33,068 nt of DNA, taken from assembly GCA_009776515.1 (NCBI GenBank), contig WRNP01000005.1, positions 1-33,068 on the forward strand, given 5' to 3'. Positions 25,301 to 32,766 of the stretch are shown in pieces. The notes under the pieces were generated by a model that made no database searches, was not told the DNA's origin, and worked only from the letters and a program-made list of their open reading frames with translations. The position numbers and the translations under genes are program-made. How positions within the stretch are numbered: position 1 is the stretch's first letter; every line of letters begins with the position of its first letter. This stretch comes from Dehalococcoidia bacterium. Lineage in GTDB: Bacteria > Chloroflexota > Dehalococcoidia > Dehalococcoidales > UBA1222.

Positions 25301-26368
25301 GTAATGGGCGATGTCATTACCTTCAAAGCCGCTTATCTTGACAGTTTAAGCATTGACGATTACACCATTACCGTCTATTACAACCCCATGGGTGTAACTT
25401 ATGTAGATGCCCCAGGCAACGAAGCTCCCGATACCACCACCGTTAACCTGATGATATACCAGCCGTACGATGTTATCTATACCTATAGCGGCACTATTCC
25501 CCTGGGTGCCCCGGCTGTGCCGTCGCTAGAGAGCTTTGCTCCCAACACAATGGTTAGCGTAGCACCACCACCGACCCTATCTGGTTATACTTTCAGCGGG
25601 TGGAGTACTGCCTCAGCGGGGGTCAGTATCAGTGGTGGTAGTTTCTCCATGCCAACAAGTGATGTGGTTTTCACTGGCACGTGGATGCCAAACACTCCAA
25701 TCACCACGGCCACATCGACGACATCGACGCCCATCACTCCTCCCAATACCGTCATTCCCACCACTCCCGTTTCTTCTATTCCCACCACGGTGATCGTGAG
25801 TCCCACCCCTTCCGGTACTACTACCACACCGACTCCGTCAACCACGCCTACCACTGCCCCAACGAGTTCAACCACCTCGGCTATCTCAGCCACCCCACTG
25901 ATACAAGATCCCACTGAGACCGGCACTCTCCCAACAACGACCGCTATGGGTGGTAGCACCTCACCCACCACCACGACCGTAGCTCCCTCTACCACCCCGA
26001 ATACGAAGACCGGTGATGGCAACGATTACTGGGCCCTCCTTAACCTTATCCTGGCCATCTTGGGGGCTCTCCTGGCCGTAGGGGCTATTATCCGAGCTTT
26101 CTTCTGGCACGGTAAAAACGAAGACCGCTACGGTATAGAAGAAAAGAAGACCCGACTCATCTGGATCGCCATATCTGTCGTCCTGGCCATAATAGGTTTT
26201 GTGGTCTTCTTCTTAACCGAAGATATGAGTCTCCCAATGCGCTTCGTGGACATCTGGACCATCGTCAATGCCGTCATCCTCATAATCGGTATCATCAGTG
26301 TGATGCTGGTCTTCAAGCATGAGGAAAATGACGCAATGAAACCAGCCACTAACGGAAGAGGGGAATAA
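22319..26368 (+). CDS. Large surface protein with 14 RCC1 repeats and a three-helix C-terminal anchor
   Basis: From the ATG at 22319 (GAGGAG nearby; the in-frame TTG at 22298 lacks one) the protein has 1349 residues. A basic N-terminus and hydrophobic stretch form a signal peptide, with likely cleavage near residue 41 (VSA-AP). Residues of about 47-830 hold 14 RCC1-type repeats with the core AGxxHTVALKxDGTVWAWG and GQLG, each about 55 residues. A domain starting DITPPIGI follows (about 837-950), then a CBM_X2-like segment (about 950-1045, with VFGVDYTV) and an InlB-like repeat (about 1047-1123, GYTFSGW). A Thr/Pro stalk runs to about 1233, and three membrane helices end the protein. RCC1 propellers usually bind proteins, so adhesion or sensing at the cell surface is a reasonable inference, not shown. 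Repeat 10 is shortened (WTWGGGLLGNG). Confidence 0.93.
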   Translation: MGIIKNKPNLKQLLLVLLIAILVVAIVLAGTPLLTQPKVSAAPGDTYAVPMVSAGGSHTVALHNDGTVWAWGSNEYGQLGNNSTAGSLTPARVVGPGGVGFLADIIAVSAGDAHTVALKDDGTVWAWGANNHGQLGNNSTADSLTPVQVVDPDDITGFLADIAAISAGGLYTVALKADGTVWTWGANSDGQLGNDSSADSWIPDQVREPWGGVNYLTEIIAISAGYAHTIVLKEDGTVWAWGQNYYGQLGDGTTTSSSTPVQVINPMDVTGFLTDIVAVSAGYYHTVALKADGTVWAWGYNFYGQLGDSTDAHRYSPIQVPGLLEVAAISAGYAHTVALKADGTVWAWGLNSAGQLGNDSSTDSWIPDQVREPWGGVNYLTDIIAISAGGYHAIALKSDGAGEGTLWSWGDNDFGQLGDGTAVNRLAPVQVVYYNFIAVSAGYSHTMALKYDGTVWAWGWNNLGQLGNGSTANSFKPVQVRGLGGAGFLTDIVTVAAGNYYTVALKEDGTVWAWGYNSQGQLGDGTNGAGANRSVPVRVIDPTDDTGFLTGIMAVAAGVNNTVALKEAGTVWTWGGGLLGNGTTASSSVPVRVIDPTDDTGFLTGITAVATGQDHTVALKEDGTVWTWGYNFYGQIGDGTNGVGTNRNVPVQVIDPTDGTGFLTDIVAVAAGSYYTVALKEDGTVCAWGYNNYDQLGDGNGGLGVYSSVPVQVIDPTDVTGFLSGIIAVAAGQDHTVALKEDGTVWAWGLNINGQLGDDTETNRLAPVQVRGPGGGGFLTDIVAIAAGVNHTMALKIDGTVWGWGHNQFGQATGDTGYTHVLTPTRVFSPAPFTVLLDITPPIGIISFVLNDYGSFITANTFGVFRKNTTFITITAQDDLSGIKSIAYLLSDNVYLDAAAMSSVIWTSYPKDGFSISANYRGFAYARIADKADNITIIRSDGLVVYTDSTPAITSLSYVYASASDQDLAVTMSGNTIDKIMNGAVTLVFGVDYTVMGDVITFKAAYLDSLSIDDYTITVYYNPMGVTYVDAPGNEAPDTTTVNLMIYQPYDVIYTYSGTIPLGAPAVPSLESFAPNTMVSVAPPPTLSGYTFSGWSTASAGVSISGGSFSMPTSDVVFTGTWMPNTPITTATSTTSTPITPPNTVIPTTPVSSIPTTVIVSPTPSGTTTTPTPSTTPTTAPTSSTTSAISATPLIQDPTETGTLPTTTAMGGSTSPTTTTVAPSTTPNTKTGDGNDYWALLNLILAILGALLAVGAIIRAFFWHGKNEDRYGIEEKKTRLIWIAISVVLAIIGFVVFFLTEDMSLPMRFVDIWTIVNAVILIIGIISVMLVFKHEENDAMKPATNGRGE
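22913..22992 (+). repeat. Internal direct repeat A1 of the RCC1 gene
   Basis: About 80 bases here are nearly identical to 23405-23484, offset by 492 bases (164 codons, three propeller blades). They encode DSWIPDQVREPWGGVNYL and the start of the next repeat. The similarity exceeds what protein constraint requires and points to fairly recent duplication of a three-repeat unit. Confidence 0.8.
23405..23484 (+). repeat. Internal direct repeat A2 of the RCC1 gene
   Basis: Second copy of the segment at 22913-22992. It links RCC1 repeat 6 to repeat 7, as the first copy links repeat 3 to repeat 4. Confidence 0.8.
23917..23974 (+). repeat. Internal direct repeat B1 of the RCC1 gene
   Basis: These 58 bases recur at 24079-24136 with about one difference, offset by 162 bases, that is one repeat unit. 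More diverged versions of the same stretch lie near 24270 and 24450. The unit encodes SVPVRVIDPTDDTGFLTGI and marks tandem growth of the last repeats. Confidence 0.8.
24079..24136 (+). repeat. Internal direct repeat B2 of the RCC1 gene
   Basis: Second copy of the unit at 23917-23974. It follows the shortened tenth RCC1 repeat, so a small deletion apparently accompanied or followed this duplication. Confidence 0.8.
26028..26318 (+). repeat. Dispersed repeat, copy 2: three-helix anchor module
   Basis: Partner of 155-445: 291 bases, ungapped alignment, encoding the C-terminal membrane module of the RCC1 protein. The conserved cytoplasmic loop (EDRYG, EEKKTRLIW) and the extracytoplasmic turn (TED-SLP-RFVDIWT) are kept almost unchanged in both copies. 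Confidence 0.8.
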
Positions 26369-26502
26369 GAGTCATGTATGTCGGTTCCCCTATTCCCAGG
26401 GCAGGGCCAAACAATTCTTTCTCCACTGACAGTTCCCTACATATTTCAGCATACTGTTTTTGGCTTCCCATACAAAACAGCGGAGAGCACTATAAGATTT
26501 CC

Positions 26503-26512
26503 ATGTCATAAT
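26503..26512 (+). promoter_or_regulatory. Extended -10 of the lipoprotein gene
   Basis: ATGTCATAAT contains TG-T-CATAAT (five of six to TATAAT), matching eight of ten bases of the element before uvrC and prfA. It ends 38 bases before the lipoprotein ATG. No clear -35 is seen. Confidence 0.5.
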
Positions 26513-26550
26513 ATAGCCCTCGACGGCATAACGGCGAGGAAAGGGCAGCA

Positions 26551-27141
26551 ATGTTGAAGAGCGTGTTGTCACTTCTCTTGGCGCAGATATTGCTCATTGC
26601 GCCCTTCGGGTGCTCCATGAGCGTCACGCCTAGCGCCACAATTGAGGTCAAAGATTTCTATATTATTTATGAAAGAGATCCATCTGACAGTATCGCGTTC
26701 ATTGAATGGGACCAGTTTGGCAATGCCATCTCTATAACTAGTAAACCCGAGAATCAATTCAAGGTTTTGCTGGATACAAAGAATAATATTCTAGGTAGAG
26801 TATTTGATTTGCAAGGTCAACAATACGCCTACATCAGTATCCATATGCCCCCTGAAGATTTGCAGGCTATCTACGACGCTGTTATCAAGTATGATATCAA
26901 ATCACTCAGTAGCCCCGATGTGCTGAGCCCCGATGAGTGGGTATTATATGGGAATGGGTATTATCGAATCACGTTTTTCCTTGAGGGCGAGGTATATTCA
27001 GTTACTTATCGTGAGCGCGTAATTTACTCAATGCAGCCAGCATATCAGAATTTGCGTTCATTCCATACTGTGTTGAATTATTACTACAAAAATACTGATG
27101 AATATAAGAGTTTTCCGCCGGTGATGACCACGGCAGCGTAA
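26551..27141 (+). CDS. Putative small lipoprotein, function unknown
   Basis: The 196-residue protein starts with a signal sequence ending in a lipobox-like APFGC (Cys21), so it is probably lipid-modified and held on the outer face of the membrane. The mature part is mixed alpha/beta in appearance, with many aromatic residues (KDFYIIYERDPSDS, YGNGYYRITFFLEGEVYSVTY). It has no motif I recognise. A GGAAAGGG precedes the ATG. It follows the RCC1 surface-protein gene by 182 bases on the same strand but has its own -10 candidate, so co-function is only suggested by location and by shared export. Confidence 0.8.
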   Translation: MLKSVLSLLLAQILLIAPFGCSMSVTPSATIEVKDFYIIYERDPSDSIAFIEWDQFGNAISITSKPENQFKVLLDTKNNILGRVFDLQGQQYAYISIHMPPEDLQAIYDAVIKYDIKSLSSPDVLSPDEWVLYGNGYYRITFFLEGEVYSVTYRERVIYSMQPAYQNLRSFHTVLNYYYKNTDEYKSFPPVMTTAA

Positions 27142-27250
27142 CCCGACGGCGCCATGTGGTTTGAATGGGGTATGTGTGCTTTCGTTTTCATCCGGCTCAG
27201 CCCACACAGGCTATACCAGGCAAGCAAAATAGTTGTGTTTGGTATCAGTG

Positions 27251-27268
27251 GTGATGCGCTCGCATCAC
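27251..27268 (+). terminator. Short perfect hairpin after the lipoprotein gene
   Basis: GTGATGCG pairs with CGCATCAC around two bases, about 110 bases past the lipoprotein stop. There is no T-run in either direction, so termination is uncertain; it may only stabilise a 3' end. Confidence 0.3.
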
Positions 27269-27293
27269 ATCAATGCTGACTACGGACAAATAT

Positions 27294-27436
27294 TTATCGC
27301 CGGAATTCGGCCTTGCTCTGGTATGCCCGCAGCATCTGCTTTGCACTGGCGGCAGTGGGGAAATTGCCGGGTATATTGCCCATGATTTTGTTCGCACCTC
27401 TTGGGTCAAACAGTAGCGACGCGTGGCTTGATGAGG
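27294..27436 (-). other. Open, coding-like frame downstream of prmC, possible gene remnant
   Basis: After the prmC stop the minus strand continues without stop in another frame to a TAA at 27294-27296. It encodes about 47 codons, including LLFDPRGANKIMGNIPGN and ending QMLRAYQSKAEFRR. The composition looks protein-like, but there is no start with a ribosome site and no family I recognise. It could be the 3' relic of a lost gene, or chance. Confidence 0.25.
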
Positions 27437-28267
27437 TCAGCTCGCCAAGGTGACTTGGAGTACGCGGGTGATGCCGGCTAGGTCGCTGAAAACTTGTGTT
27501 GAGGACCCCGGTAGGGCCAGGCGGAGTAGGTGGCAGACAGCTCGCTCTTGCCCCCAGCCTATTTCTAGCAATACCATTGCCTTTGAGTTAAGCTTGCTCG
27601 GAGCTTTCCGTATTAGACGGGAGATGACACCCAAACCGTCGCTGCCACCGTCCAAAGCCAGGCGCGGCTCACCGGTGTCGGGCAGCTCGTTTGATCTTAC
27701 GTAAGGCAGGTTGGCAACCATGATATCGACGGCTTGTGGCAGAGGTGTCACGAGGTCGCCTGCAAAAAAAGTGATCTTATCCGCAACGTCTAGGAGTTCT
27801 GCGTTGTGACGAGCTGTTTTGAGGGCTGCGCCGGAAATGTCGATGGCATACAGTTTGGCCTTGGGCAGATGTTTGGCGAGGGAGATGGCCACCGCTCCGC
27901 TACCGGTGCCGATATCCGCTACTATTGGTTCCGCATAGCCCTCTGCGGCCGCGAGGGCCTTCGCGACCAGAAGCTCCGTTTCCGGGCGGGGAATCAGCAC
28001 CGATGAATTTACATAAAACATAAGACCGTAAAATTCGCGCTGGCTTGTGAGATAAGCAGTGGGTTCACCCGCTAGGCGGCGTCCGAGCAGGGCGAAGAAA
28101 GCATTCTCATGCTCTGGAGAGAGCTCTGTTTTGTGGCGCGTATAGAGTTCGGCGGCATTTGCGGCCAGGATATGGCGGAGGATGAGTTCGCTTTCCAGGG
28201 AGGCCTCGGCAATGCCGGATCGGTACAGCCGAGTTTGTCCCTCTTTTAAGGCTTCGAGCACTGTCAC
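27437..28267 (-). CDS. prmC: Peptide chain release factor N5-glutamine methyltransferase
   Basis: PrmC (HemK) methylates the glutamine of the GGQ motif of release factors, raising termination efficiency. The 276-residue protein has the N-terminal helical domain (1-75), the linker LIPRPETELLV (91-101), the S-adenosylmethionine loop VADIGTGSGAVAISLA (about 116-131), and the substrate motif NLPY (186-189). The motif is usually NPPY; Leu at its second position is a variant that keeps the Asn and the Pro-Tyr. The start is GTG overlapping the prfA stop as GTGA, so the enzyme is translationally coupled to its substrate. Confidence 0.96.
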   Translation of the reverse strand: MTVLEALKEGQTRLYRSGIAEASLESELILRHILAANAAELYTRHKTELSPEHENAFFALLGRRLAGEPTAYLTSQREFYGLMFYVNSSVLIPRPETELLVAKALAAAEGYAEPIVADIGTGSGAVAISLAKHLPKAKLYAIDISGAALKTARHNAELLDVADKITFFAGDLVTPLPQAVDIMVANLPYVRSNELPDTGEPRLALDGGSDGLGVISRLIRKAPSKLNSKAMVLLEIGWGQERAVCHLLRLALPGSSTQVFSDLAGITRVLQVTLAS

Positions 28268-29334
28268 ACCAAATTGGCCTCAAGTTGCTTGGCCTGCTCG
28301 CTGGCGGCAACGGCATTGATGAGTTCGTCCAGGTAGCCTTCCAAAACCCGCGGCAGGTTATGAATGGTGAGTCCAGTTCGGTGGTCGGTAATTCGGTCCT
28401 GGGGGAAATTATAAGTACGTATCTTTTCCGCCCGCTCGCCGCTACCGACCTGACAGCGTCGTTCGGCAGAAATCTCGCTTTCCCGTTTTTCCCGCTCAGC
28501 ATCAAGCAGCCTGGCGCGTAACACGGCCATGGCTTTCTGCCGGTTGCGGAGCTGCGAACGCTCGTCCTGGCAGACGACTACGGTATTGGTGGGTAGATGG
28601 GTGATGCGCACTGCCGTGGCTACCTTATTGACGTTCTGCCCACCCGCACCGCCGCTATGGAAGATGTCTATCTTCAGATCAGCGGGATCAATGTCCATCT
28701 CAACTTCGTCGGCTTCAGGTAACACGGCCACGGTCGCGGTTGAGGTATGGATGCGCCCTGAGGCTTCAGTAGTCGGCACGCGCTGGACGCGGTGCACCCC
28801 ACGTTCGTATTTTAAGCGGCTAAAAGCCCCCCGGCCCCTCACTTCAAAGACAATCTCCTTAAGGCTGCCCAAATGGGGCTCGCTACGATCGATGACCTCT
28901 GCTTGCCAACCTAAGAGTTGGGCATAACGGGAGTACATACGGAATAGGTCGGCAGCGAATATGCCCGCCTCATCGCCACCTGTGCCGGCACGAATCTCCA
29001 TGATGACATCGCGCTCGTCATTGGGATCTTTGGGCAAAAGAGCTTTTTTCAGCTCTTCCTCTTCTTGCTCGAGGCGTTTCTCCAGGGAGGCTGTTTCCTG
29101 TTTTATAAGCGTTCGCATTTCGTCATCAGCCTCATTGATGAGCAACTCACGGAGCTCGTCCAGCGAGCGAGCGGTCATTTGATACTGCCGATAGCGCATG
29201 ACGACATCTTCCAATCCTGCTCGTTCTCTGGCTAACGCCTGCAACCGGCGCGGGTTTTCCGCCGTTTCCGGGACGGCCATCTCGTGTTCAATATCATTAA
29301 AGCGCTTTTCGATTTGGGATAGTCTGTCTATCAT
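28264..29334 (-). CDS. prfA: Peptide chain release factor 1
   Basis: RF1 reads UAA and UAG and triggers peptide release. From the ATG at 29334 the protein has 356 residues; GAGG lies six bases upstream, while the in-frame TTG at 29346 sits at the predicted transcript start. The helical N-terminal domain is followed by the RIRAGTGG-type segment (here EIRAGTGGDEAG). The stop-codon-reading tripeptide is PTT (187-189) within RVQRVPTTEASGR, of the RF1 PxT type and not the RF2 SPF type. The catalytic GGQ is at 231-233. The gene is followed at once by prmC. Its promoter is the ATGTTAAAAT element at 29353-29362. Confidence 0.97.
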   Translation of the reverse strand: MIDRLSQIEKRFNDIEHEMAVPETAENPRRLQALARERAGLEDVVMRYRQYQMTARSLDELRELLINEADDEMRTLIKQETASLEKRLEQEEEELKKALLPKDPNDERDVIMEIRAGTGGDEAGIFAADLFRMYSRYAQLLGWQAEVIDRSEPHLGSLKEIVFEVRGRGAFSRLKYERGVHRVQRVPTTEASGRIHTSTATVAVLPEADEVEMDIDPADLKIDIFHSGGAGGQNVNKVATAVRITHLPTNTVVVCQDERSQLRNRQKAMAVLRARLLDAEREKRESEISAERRCQVGSGERAEKIRTYNFPQDRITDHRTGLTIHNLPRVLEGYLDELINAVAASEQAKQLEANLV

Positions 29335-29352
29335 ATGTTGCCTCAAAGTCTA

Positions 29353-29362
29353 ATTTTAACAT
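29353..29362 (-). promoter_or_regulatory. Extended -10 promoter of prfA-prmC
   Basis: The minus strand reads ATGTTAAAAT, identical to the elements at uvrC and the Xer gene. TTGGAG lies 18 bases upstream as a partial -35. Transcription starting near 29346 leaves a leader of about 12 bases that just includes the GAGG ribosome site. Confidence 0.6.
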
Positions 29363-29400
29363 GGGTATGGGGCACGCTCCAAAAAAGGTTGCTAAAGAAA

Positions 29401-29424
29401 GGGAGGAGGCTATAGCCTCCTCCC
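29401..29424 (-). terminator. Rho-independent terminator of acs
   Basis: A perfect 24-base palindrome (GGGAGGAGGCTATAGCCTCCTCCC) lies 20 bases after the acs stop. It is followed, in minus-strand sense, by TTTCTTT. The G+C-rich stem and T-rich tail are a standard terminator. Confidence 0.88.
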
Positions 29425-29444
29425 TGACGTTGAACGACTCGGCT

Positions 29445-31400
29445 TTAGCCGCCTGTGCCGCGGCAGGCTCGCTTTAACTCCTCATAGGCCTCTTGGGCTT
29501 CCTGGACCGATGTCTGGTCATCCAGGGTGGACATATCGCCGATGGCAGTACCCGAGGCGACGGCTTTCAATACTCGGCGCATGATCTTGCCGCTACGGGT
29601 CTTGGGCAGCTTGTCCACAAAAAGGATTTCGTCGGGGATGGCGACGGTGCCGATAACTGTACGCAGATGCTTGACAAGCTCTCGTTTGAGATCGTCTGAG
29701 GGTTGGGTATCGGCACATAGGGTAACGAAGAGGACAATGGATTCGCCCTTGACATCATCGGGTTTAGAAGTCGCGGCGGCCTCTGCCACGCTGGCATGGC
29801 CAACAGTGGCATGCTCTAACTCAGCGGTGCTAATACGGTGTCCGGATACTTTAATGACCTCGTCGGAGCGGCCCAGGAGCCACCAATAGCCATCGCTGTC
29901 TTTCATGGCGAAATCGCCCGGTACATACCAGCCTGGGAAGCGTGACCAATAGACTTGCTGATAGAGTTCGGAGGCACCAAAAACATCAAGTAGCATACCT
30001 GGCCAGGGATGCCGGATGACGATATAGCCCGTAGTATTGGGCGGCACCTCTTTGCCATTGGCATCTACCACGGCCGTATCGACACCTGGCATGGGCAGGG
30101 TGGCAGAGCCAGGCTTCAAGGGATAATGCTGGATTCCTACGCAGGGGGAGATCATGAAGCCGCCAGCCTCGGTTTGCCACCAGGTATCAATGATGGGGCA
30201 ATTTTCCTTGCCGATGTTTTTATAGAACCATTCCCAGGCCTCGGGGTTGATGGCTTCGCCGACGGTGCCTAGCACTTCAAGGGTAGAGAGGTTGTGGGCG
30301 CTAAGCCAGTCCTCGCCAAACTTCATGAACATACGGATAGCAGTGGGTGAGGTGTAAAGGGCAGTCACGCTATACTTATCCACGATATTCCACCAGCGAT
30401 TGATGGAGGGGTAATCTGGAGCCCCTTCGTAGATGACCGAGGTCAGCCCCAGTGCCAGCGGAGCGTAGATGACGTAGCTGTGGCCGGTGATCCAGCCGGC
30501 ATCGGCGGTACACCACCAAACCGAGTTATCATTGGGGTTAAATGCCCATTGCAGGGTTTTGGTAATCCACACCAAATAGCCTCCCGTGCCGTGGAGGATC
30601 CCTTTTGGCTTGCCGGTGGTGCCGGAGGTATAGAGAATAAAGAGCGGGTCAGTCGAATCCATGGATTCGGGGGTGACGAATGTTCTTTCGGCACTGGCTA
30701 GGTCGTTGTACCAAACATCGCGCGTGGGATTAAAAGGAGCCTCATGGTCGGTATACTTAATGACTAAAACTTTTTCCAAGTCTGGGCAGGCTGCCGCTGC
30801 TTCATCCACAACTTCTTTCAGCGGTAGAATCTTGCCGCGTCGATAGCCACCGCTTGCCGTGATGATGAGACGGGATTTGGAATCATTGACGCGGTCGGCA
30901 ATGGCTTGAGATGAGAAGCCGGAGAAGATGATGCTGTGTACTGCCCCCAGCCGGGCGCAGGCCAGGGTAGCTACCACCAGCTCAGGGATCATAGGTAAAT
31001 AGATGGTTACTCGGTCACCCTTGCCGATGCCAAGTTTTTTTAGGACGGCGGCGAAAGTATTGACTTCTTCGTACAAGTCGCTGTACGAAAGCGTGCGCGT
31101 GGTTCCGGTTTCGCCTTCCCAGTAAATGGCCACCTTGCTCTTGCGCCAAGATTTGGCGTGGCGATCTACGCATTGCACTGAGGCATTGAGGCGCCCGCCA
31201 ACAAACCAGCGTCCGTAGGGTGGCTGCCAGTCAAGCACCTTATCCCAGGGCCGATCCCACTGCAAATCGGAAGCTTGGTCGGCCCAAAATGCCTCCGGGT
31301 CTTCCAGAGCTCGGCTGTAGAGCTTTTGGTAACGACCCAGGGGCCAGAAATAACTGGCAGTGGGTAAGCCCGTTTTGTCACCATTTTTCTTGATTGACAT
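29445..31400 (-). CDS. acs: Acetate-CoA ligase (acetyl-CoA synthetase, AMP-forming)
   Basis: Acs activates acetate through acetyl-AMP to acetyl-CoA. The preferred start is the ATG at 31400 (GAGGA four to six bases upstream), giving 651 residues; the in-frame TTG at 31430 would add ten atypical residues. Motifs in order are the ATP loop YTSGTTGKPKG (257-267), WWQTEAGGFMISP (acetate/CoA region), and the hinge segment YVPGDFAMKDSDGYWWLLGRSDEVIK. The catalytic Lys605 follows in KTRSGKIMRR and would be the target of regulatory acetylation. The length and the long N-terminal segment fit acetyl-CoA synthetase better than other adenylate-forming enzymes; propionyl-CoA synthetase is an alternative. 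A pyrophosphorylase gene lies 67 bases upstream on the same strand. Confidence 0.95.
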   Translation of the reverse strand: MSIKKNGDKTGLPTASYFWPLGRYQKLYSRALEDPEAFWADQASDLQWDRPWDKVLDWQPPYGRWFVGGRLNASVQCVDRHAKSWRKSKVAIYWEGETGTTRTLSYSDLYEEVNTFAAVLKKLGIGKGDRVTIYLPMIPELVVATLACARLGAVHSIIFSGFSSQAIADRVNDSKSRLIITASGGYRRGKILPLKEVVDEAAAACPDLEKVLVIKYTDHEAPFNPTRDVWYNDLASAERTFVTPESMDSTDPLFILYTSGTTGKPKGILHGTGGYLVWITKTLQWAFNPNDNSVWWCTADAGWITGHSYVIYAPLALGLTSVIYEGAPDYPSINRWWNIVDKYSVTALYTSPTAIRMFMKFGEDWLSAHNLSTLEVLGTVGEAINPEAWEWFYKNIGKENCPIIDTWWQTEAGGFMISPCVGIQHYPLKPGSATLPMPGVDTAVVDANGKEVPPNTTGYIVIRHPWPGMLLDVFGASELYQQVYWSRFPGWYVPGDFAMKDSDGYWWLLGRSDEVIKVSGHRISTAELEHATVGHASVAEAAATSKPDDVKGESIVLFVTLCADTQPSDDLKRELVKHLRTVIGTVAIPDEILFVDKLPKTRSGKIMRRVLKAVASGTAIGDMSTLDDQTSVQEAQEAYEELKRACRGTGG

Positions 31401-31467
31401 CAGTTCCTCGCTTTGGTCGTAATTTGCCAAATATCAACGCCCGGGCAAGGGCAGGGAACGAACACGT

Positions 31468-32532
31468 TTAAGCTAGACCCGGCCAAATTTGGCCGCCGGT
31501 CTGGCAGTAATCACGAGGAAGAACTATATGGTCACCAACAATACAATCGCTCAGGCGGGTGCCAGATCCCAGAGTGCAGTTGTGGCCCACGACCGAGCCC
31601 TCAATGCTACCGCCTGCTCCAACTGCGACATTGTGCCATATTATGGCATCGCTGACAATAGCTCCTGCTTCCAGGCGGCACTGTGGCCCGATGACCGTCG
31701 GGCCAGAGATGACGACGCCCTCGCCGATACAACAACCATCGCCGAGGAGCACAGGGCCTTGCAGTCGGGCAGTGGGGTGGATCTCGGGCTGGTTATGAAC
31801 CGCTTGCCCCCCTGGAGAGGAAAATGCCCGCTTGTAGAGGAGGTCTCGATTGAGCTGGTGATATTTAGCTGGGGTGCCGATATCCATCCAGTAGCTGGTA
31901 TCGGCGAACGAGAAAATCGGCTTACCGCGCGTAAGCAGAGCGGGGAAGACATCCCTTTCGAAGCTCATCACTGTGTCAGCGGGGATGGCCGATAATACGT
32001 CCGGCTCAACGATATAAGTTCCAGCGTTGATCAGGTTGGTGGTGACCTCTTGTGCTGATGGCTTCTCTAGGAACCGGCGCACACGGCCGTCCTTATTCGT
32101 TTCCACCAGGCCGTAGGCGCAGGGATTGTCCACGGCGGTAAGAGCGATGCTAACCTTGGCGCGGTGGGCTTTATGACTTTCTTGCATGGTGGCAATATCA
32201 AGACCGGTGAAGATATCGCCGTTCATTATGAGGCAGGCCTCGCGTATATGGCCGAGCGCATTGCGAGCCGCCCCCGCTGTGCCCAGAGGGCTCGGCTCGA
32301 CGACATATTTAAGATCCATCCCGAGGGCGCGCCCATCGCCGAAATAGCTCTCCACGGCCGGGGCTAAGTGACTTAAGGCCAGCACTGCCTCGCGTACTCC
32401 GTAGTCGGTCAGCCGCTTGAGTACATGTTCCAAAAACGGTACATTCAGTACTGGCACCATTGACTTAGGAGTATGCAAGGTGAGGGGTCTCAGGCGCGTT
32501 CCCAGCCCCCCGACAAGTATGACTGCTTTCAT
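31468..32532 (-). CDS. Sugar-phosphate nucleotidyltransferase with left-handed beta-helix domain
   Basis: The 354-residue protein makes NDP-sugars from sugar 1-phosphates. The nucleotide-binding signature LVGGLGTRLRPLT (6-18) and TPKSMVPVLN (about 21-30) begin the protein. PSPLGTAGAARNAL follows, then the metal-binding NGDIF (about 99-103), FLEKP, and NAGTYIVEP. After about residue 245 come hexapeptide repeats (IHPTARLQGPVLLGDGCCIG and similar) typical of a left-handed beta-helix. The arrangement resembles mannose-1-phosphate guanylyltransferase or glucose-1-phosphate thymidylyl/uridylyltransferase homologues of GCD1 type; the sugar and nucleotide cannot be assigned. It probably supplies activated sugar for surface polysaccharide or glycoprotein. 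The ATG follows GTGAGCC, a weak ribosome site. Confidence 0.92.
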   Translation of the reverse strand: MKAVILVGGLGTRLRPLTLHTPKSMVPVLNVPFLEHVLKRLTDYGVREAVLALSHLAPAVESYFGDGRALGMDLKYVVEPSPLGTAGAARNALGHIREACLIMNGDIFTGLDIATMQESHKAHRAKVSIALTAVDNPCAYGLVETNKDGRVRRFLEKPSAQEVTTNLINAGTYIVEPDVLSAIPADTVMSFERDVFPALLTRGKPIFSFADTSYWMDIGTPAKYHQLNRDLLYKRAFSSPGGQAVHNQPEIHPTARLQGPVLLGDGCCIGEGVVISGPTVIGPQCRLEAGAIVSDAIIWHNVAVGAGGSIEGSVVGHNCTLGSGTRLSDCIVGDHIVLPRDYCQTGGQIWPGLA

Positions 32533-32766
32533 AGGCTCACTAATAAAACGTTAATGATACCAGACTTGTTTATCCTTTGCCATTACGCCTTGGCTCATCA
32601 GGGGAGTTGCATAAAAATGATTACCGGGAATCCCTAATGGGAACACGCTTCTTGACGAGTTAGCAGTTCACTGGTTCCCGCACGCAAGCGAGAAGATGAC
32701 CATTGTGTACAATATCACTATAGGCTGTGAATCGGTGCAACCAATGCGGTAGTTCAATTCACTATA
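32533..32766. other. Intergenic region upstream of the nucleotidyltransferase gene
   Basis: No gene is seen. On the minus strand AT-rich stretches such as GGTATCATTAACG and TTTTATTAG near 32540-32560 could be -10 elements for the downstream gene, but none has a matching -35. A fold resembling a tRNA T-arm near 32750 was rejected. Confidence 0.4.

Noticed and set aside
25585..26022. Val/Gly-rich minus-strand frame opposite the stalk of the RCC1 protein
   Set aside because: It is the complement of Thr/Pro codons, which reads as Val/Gly; it is an artefact of biased composition.
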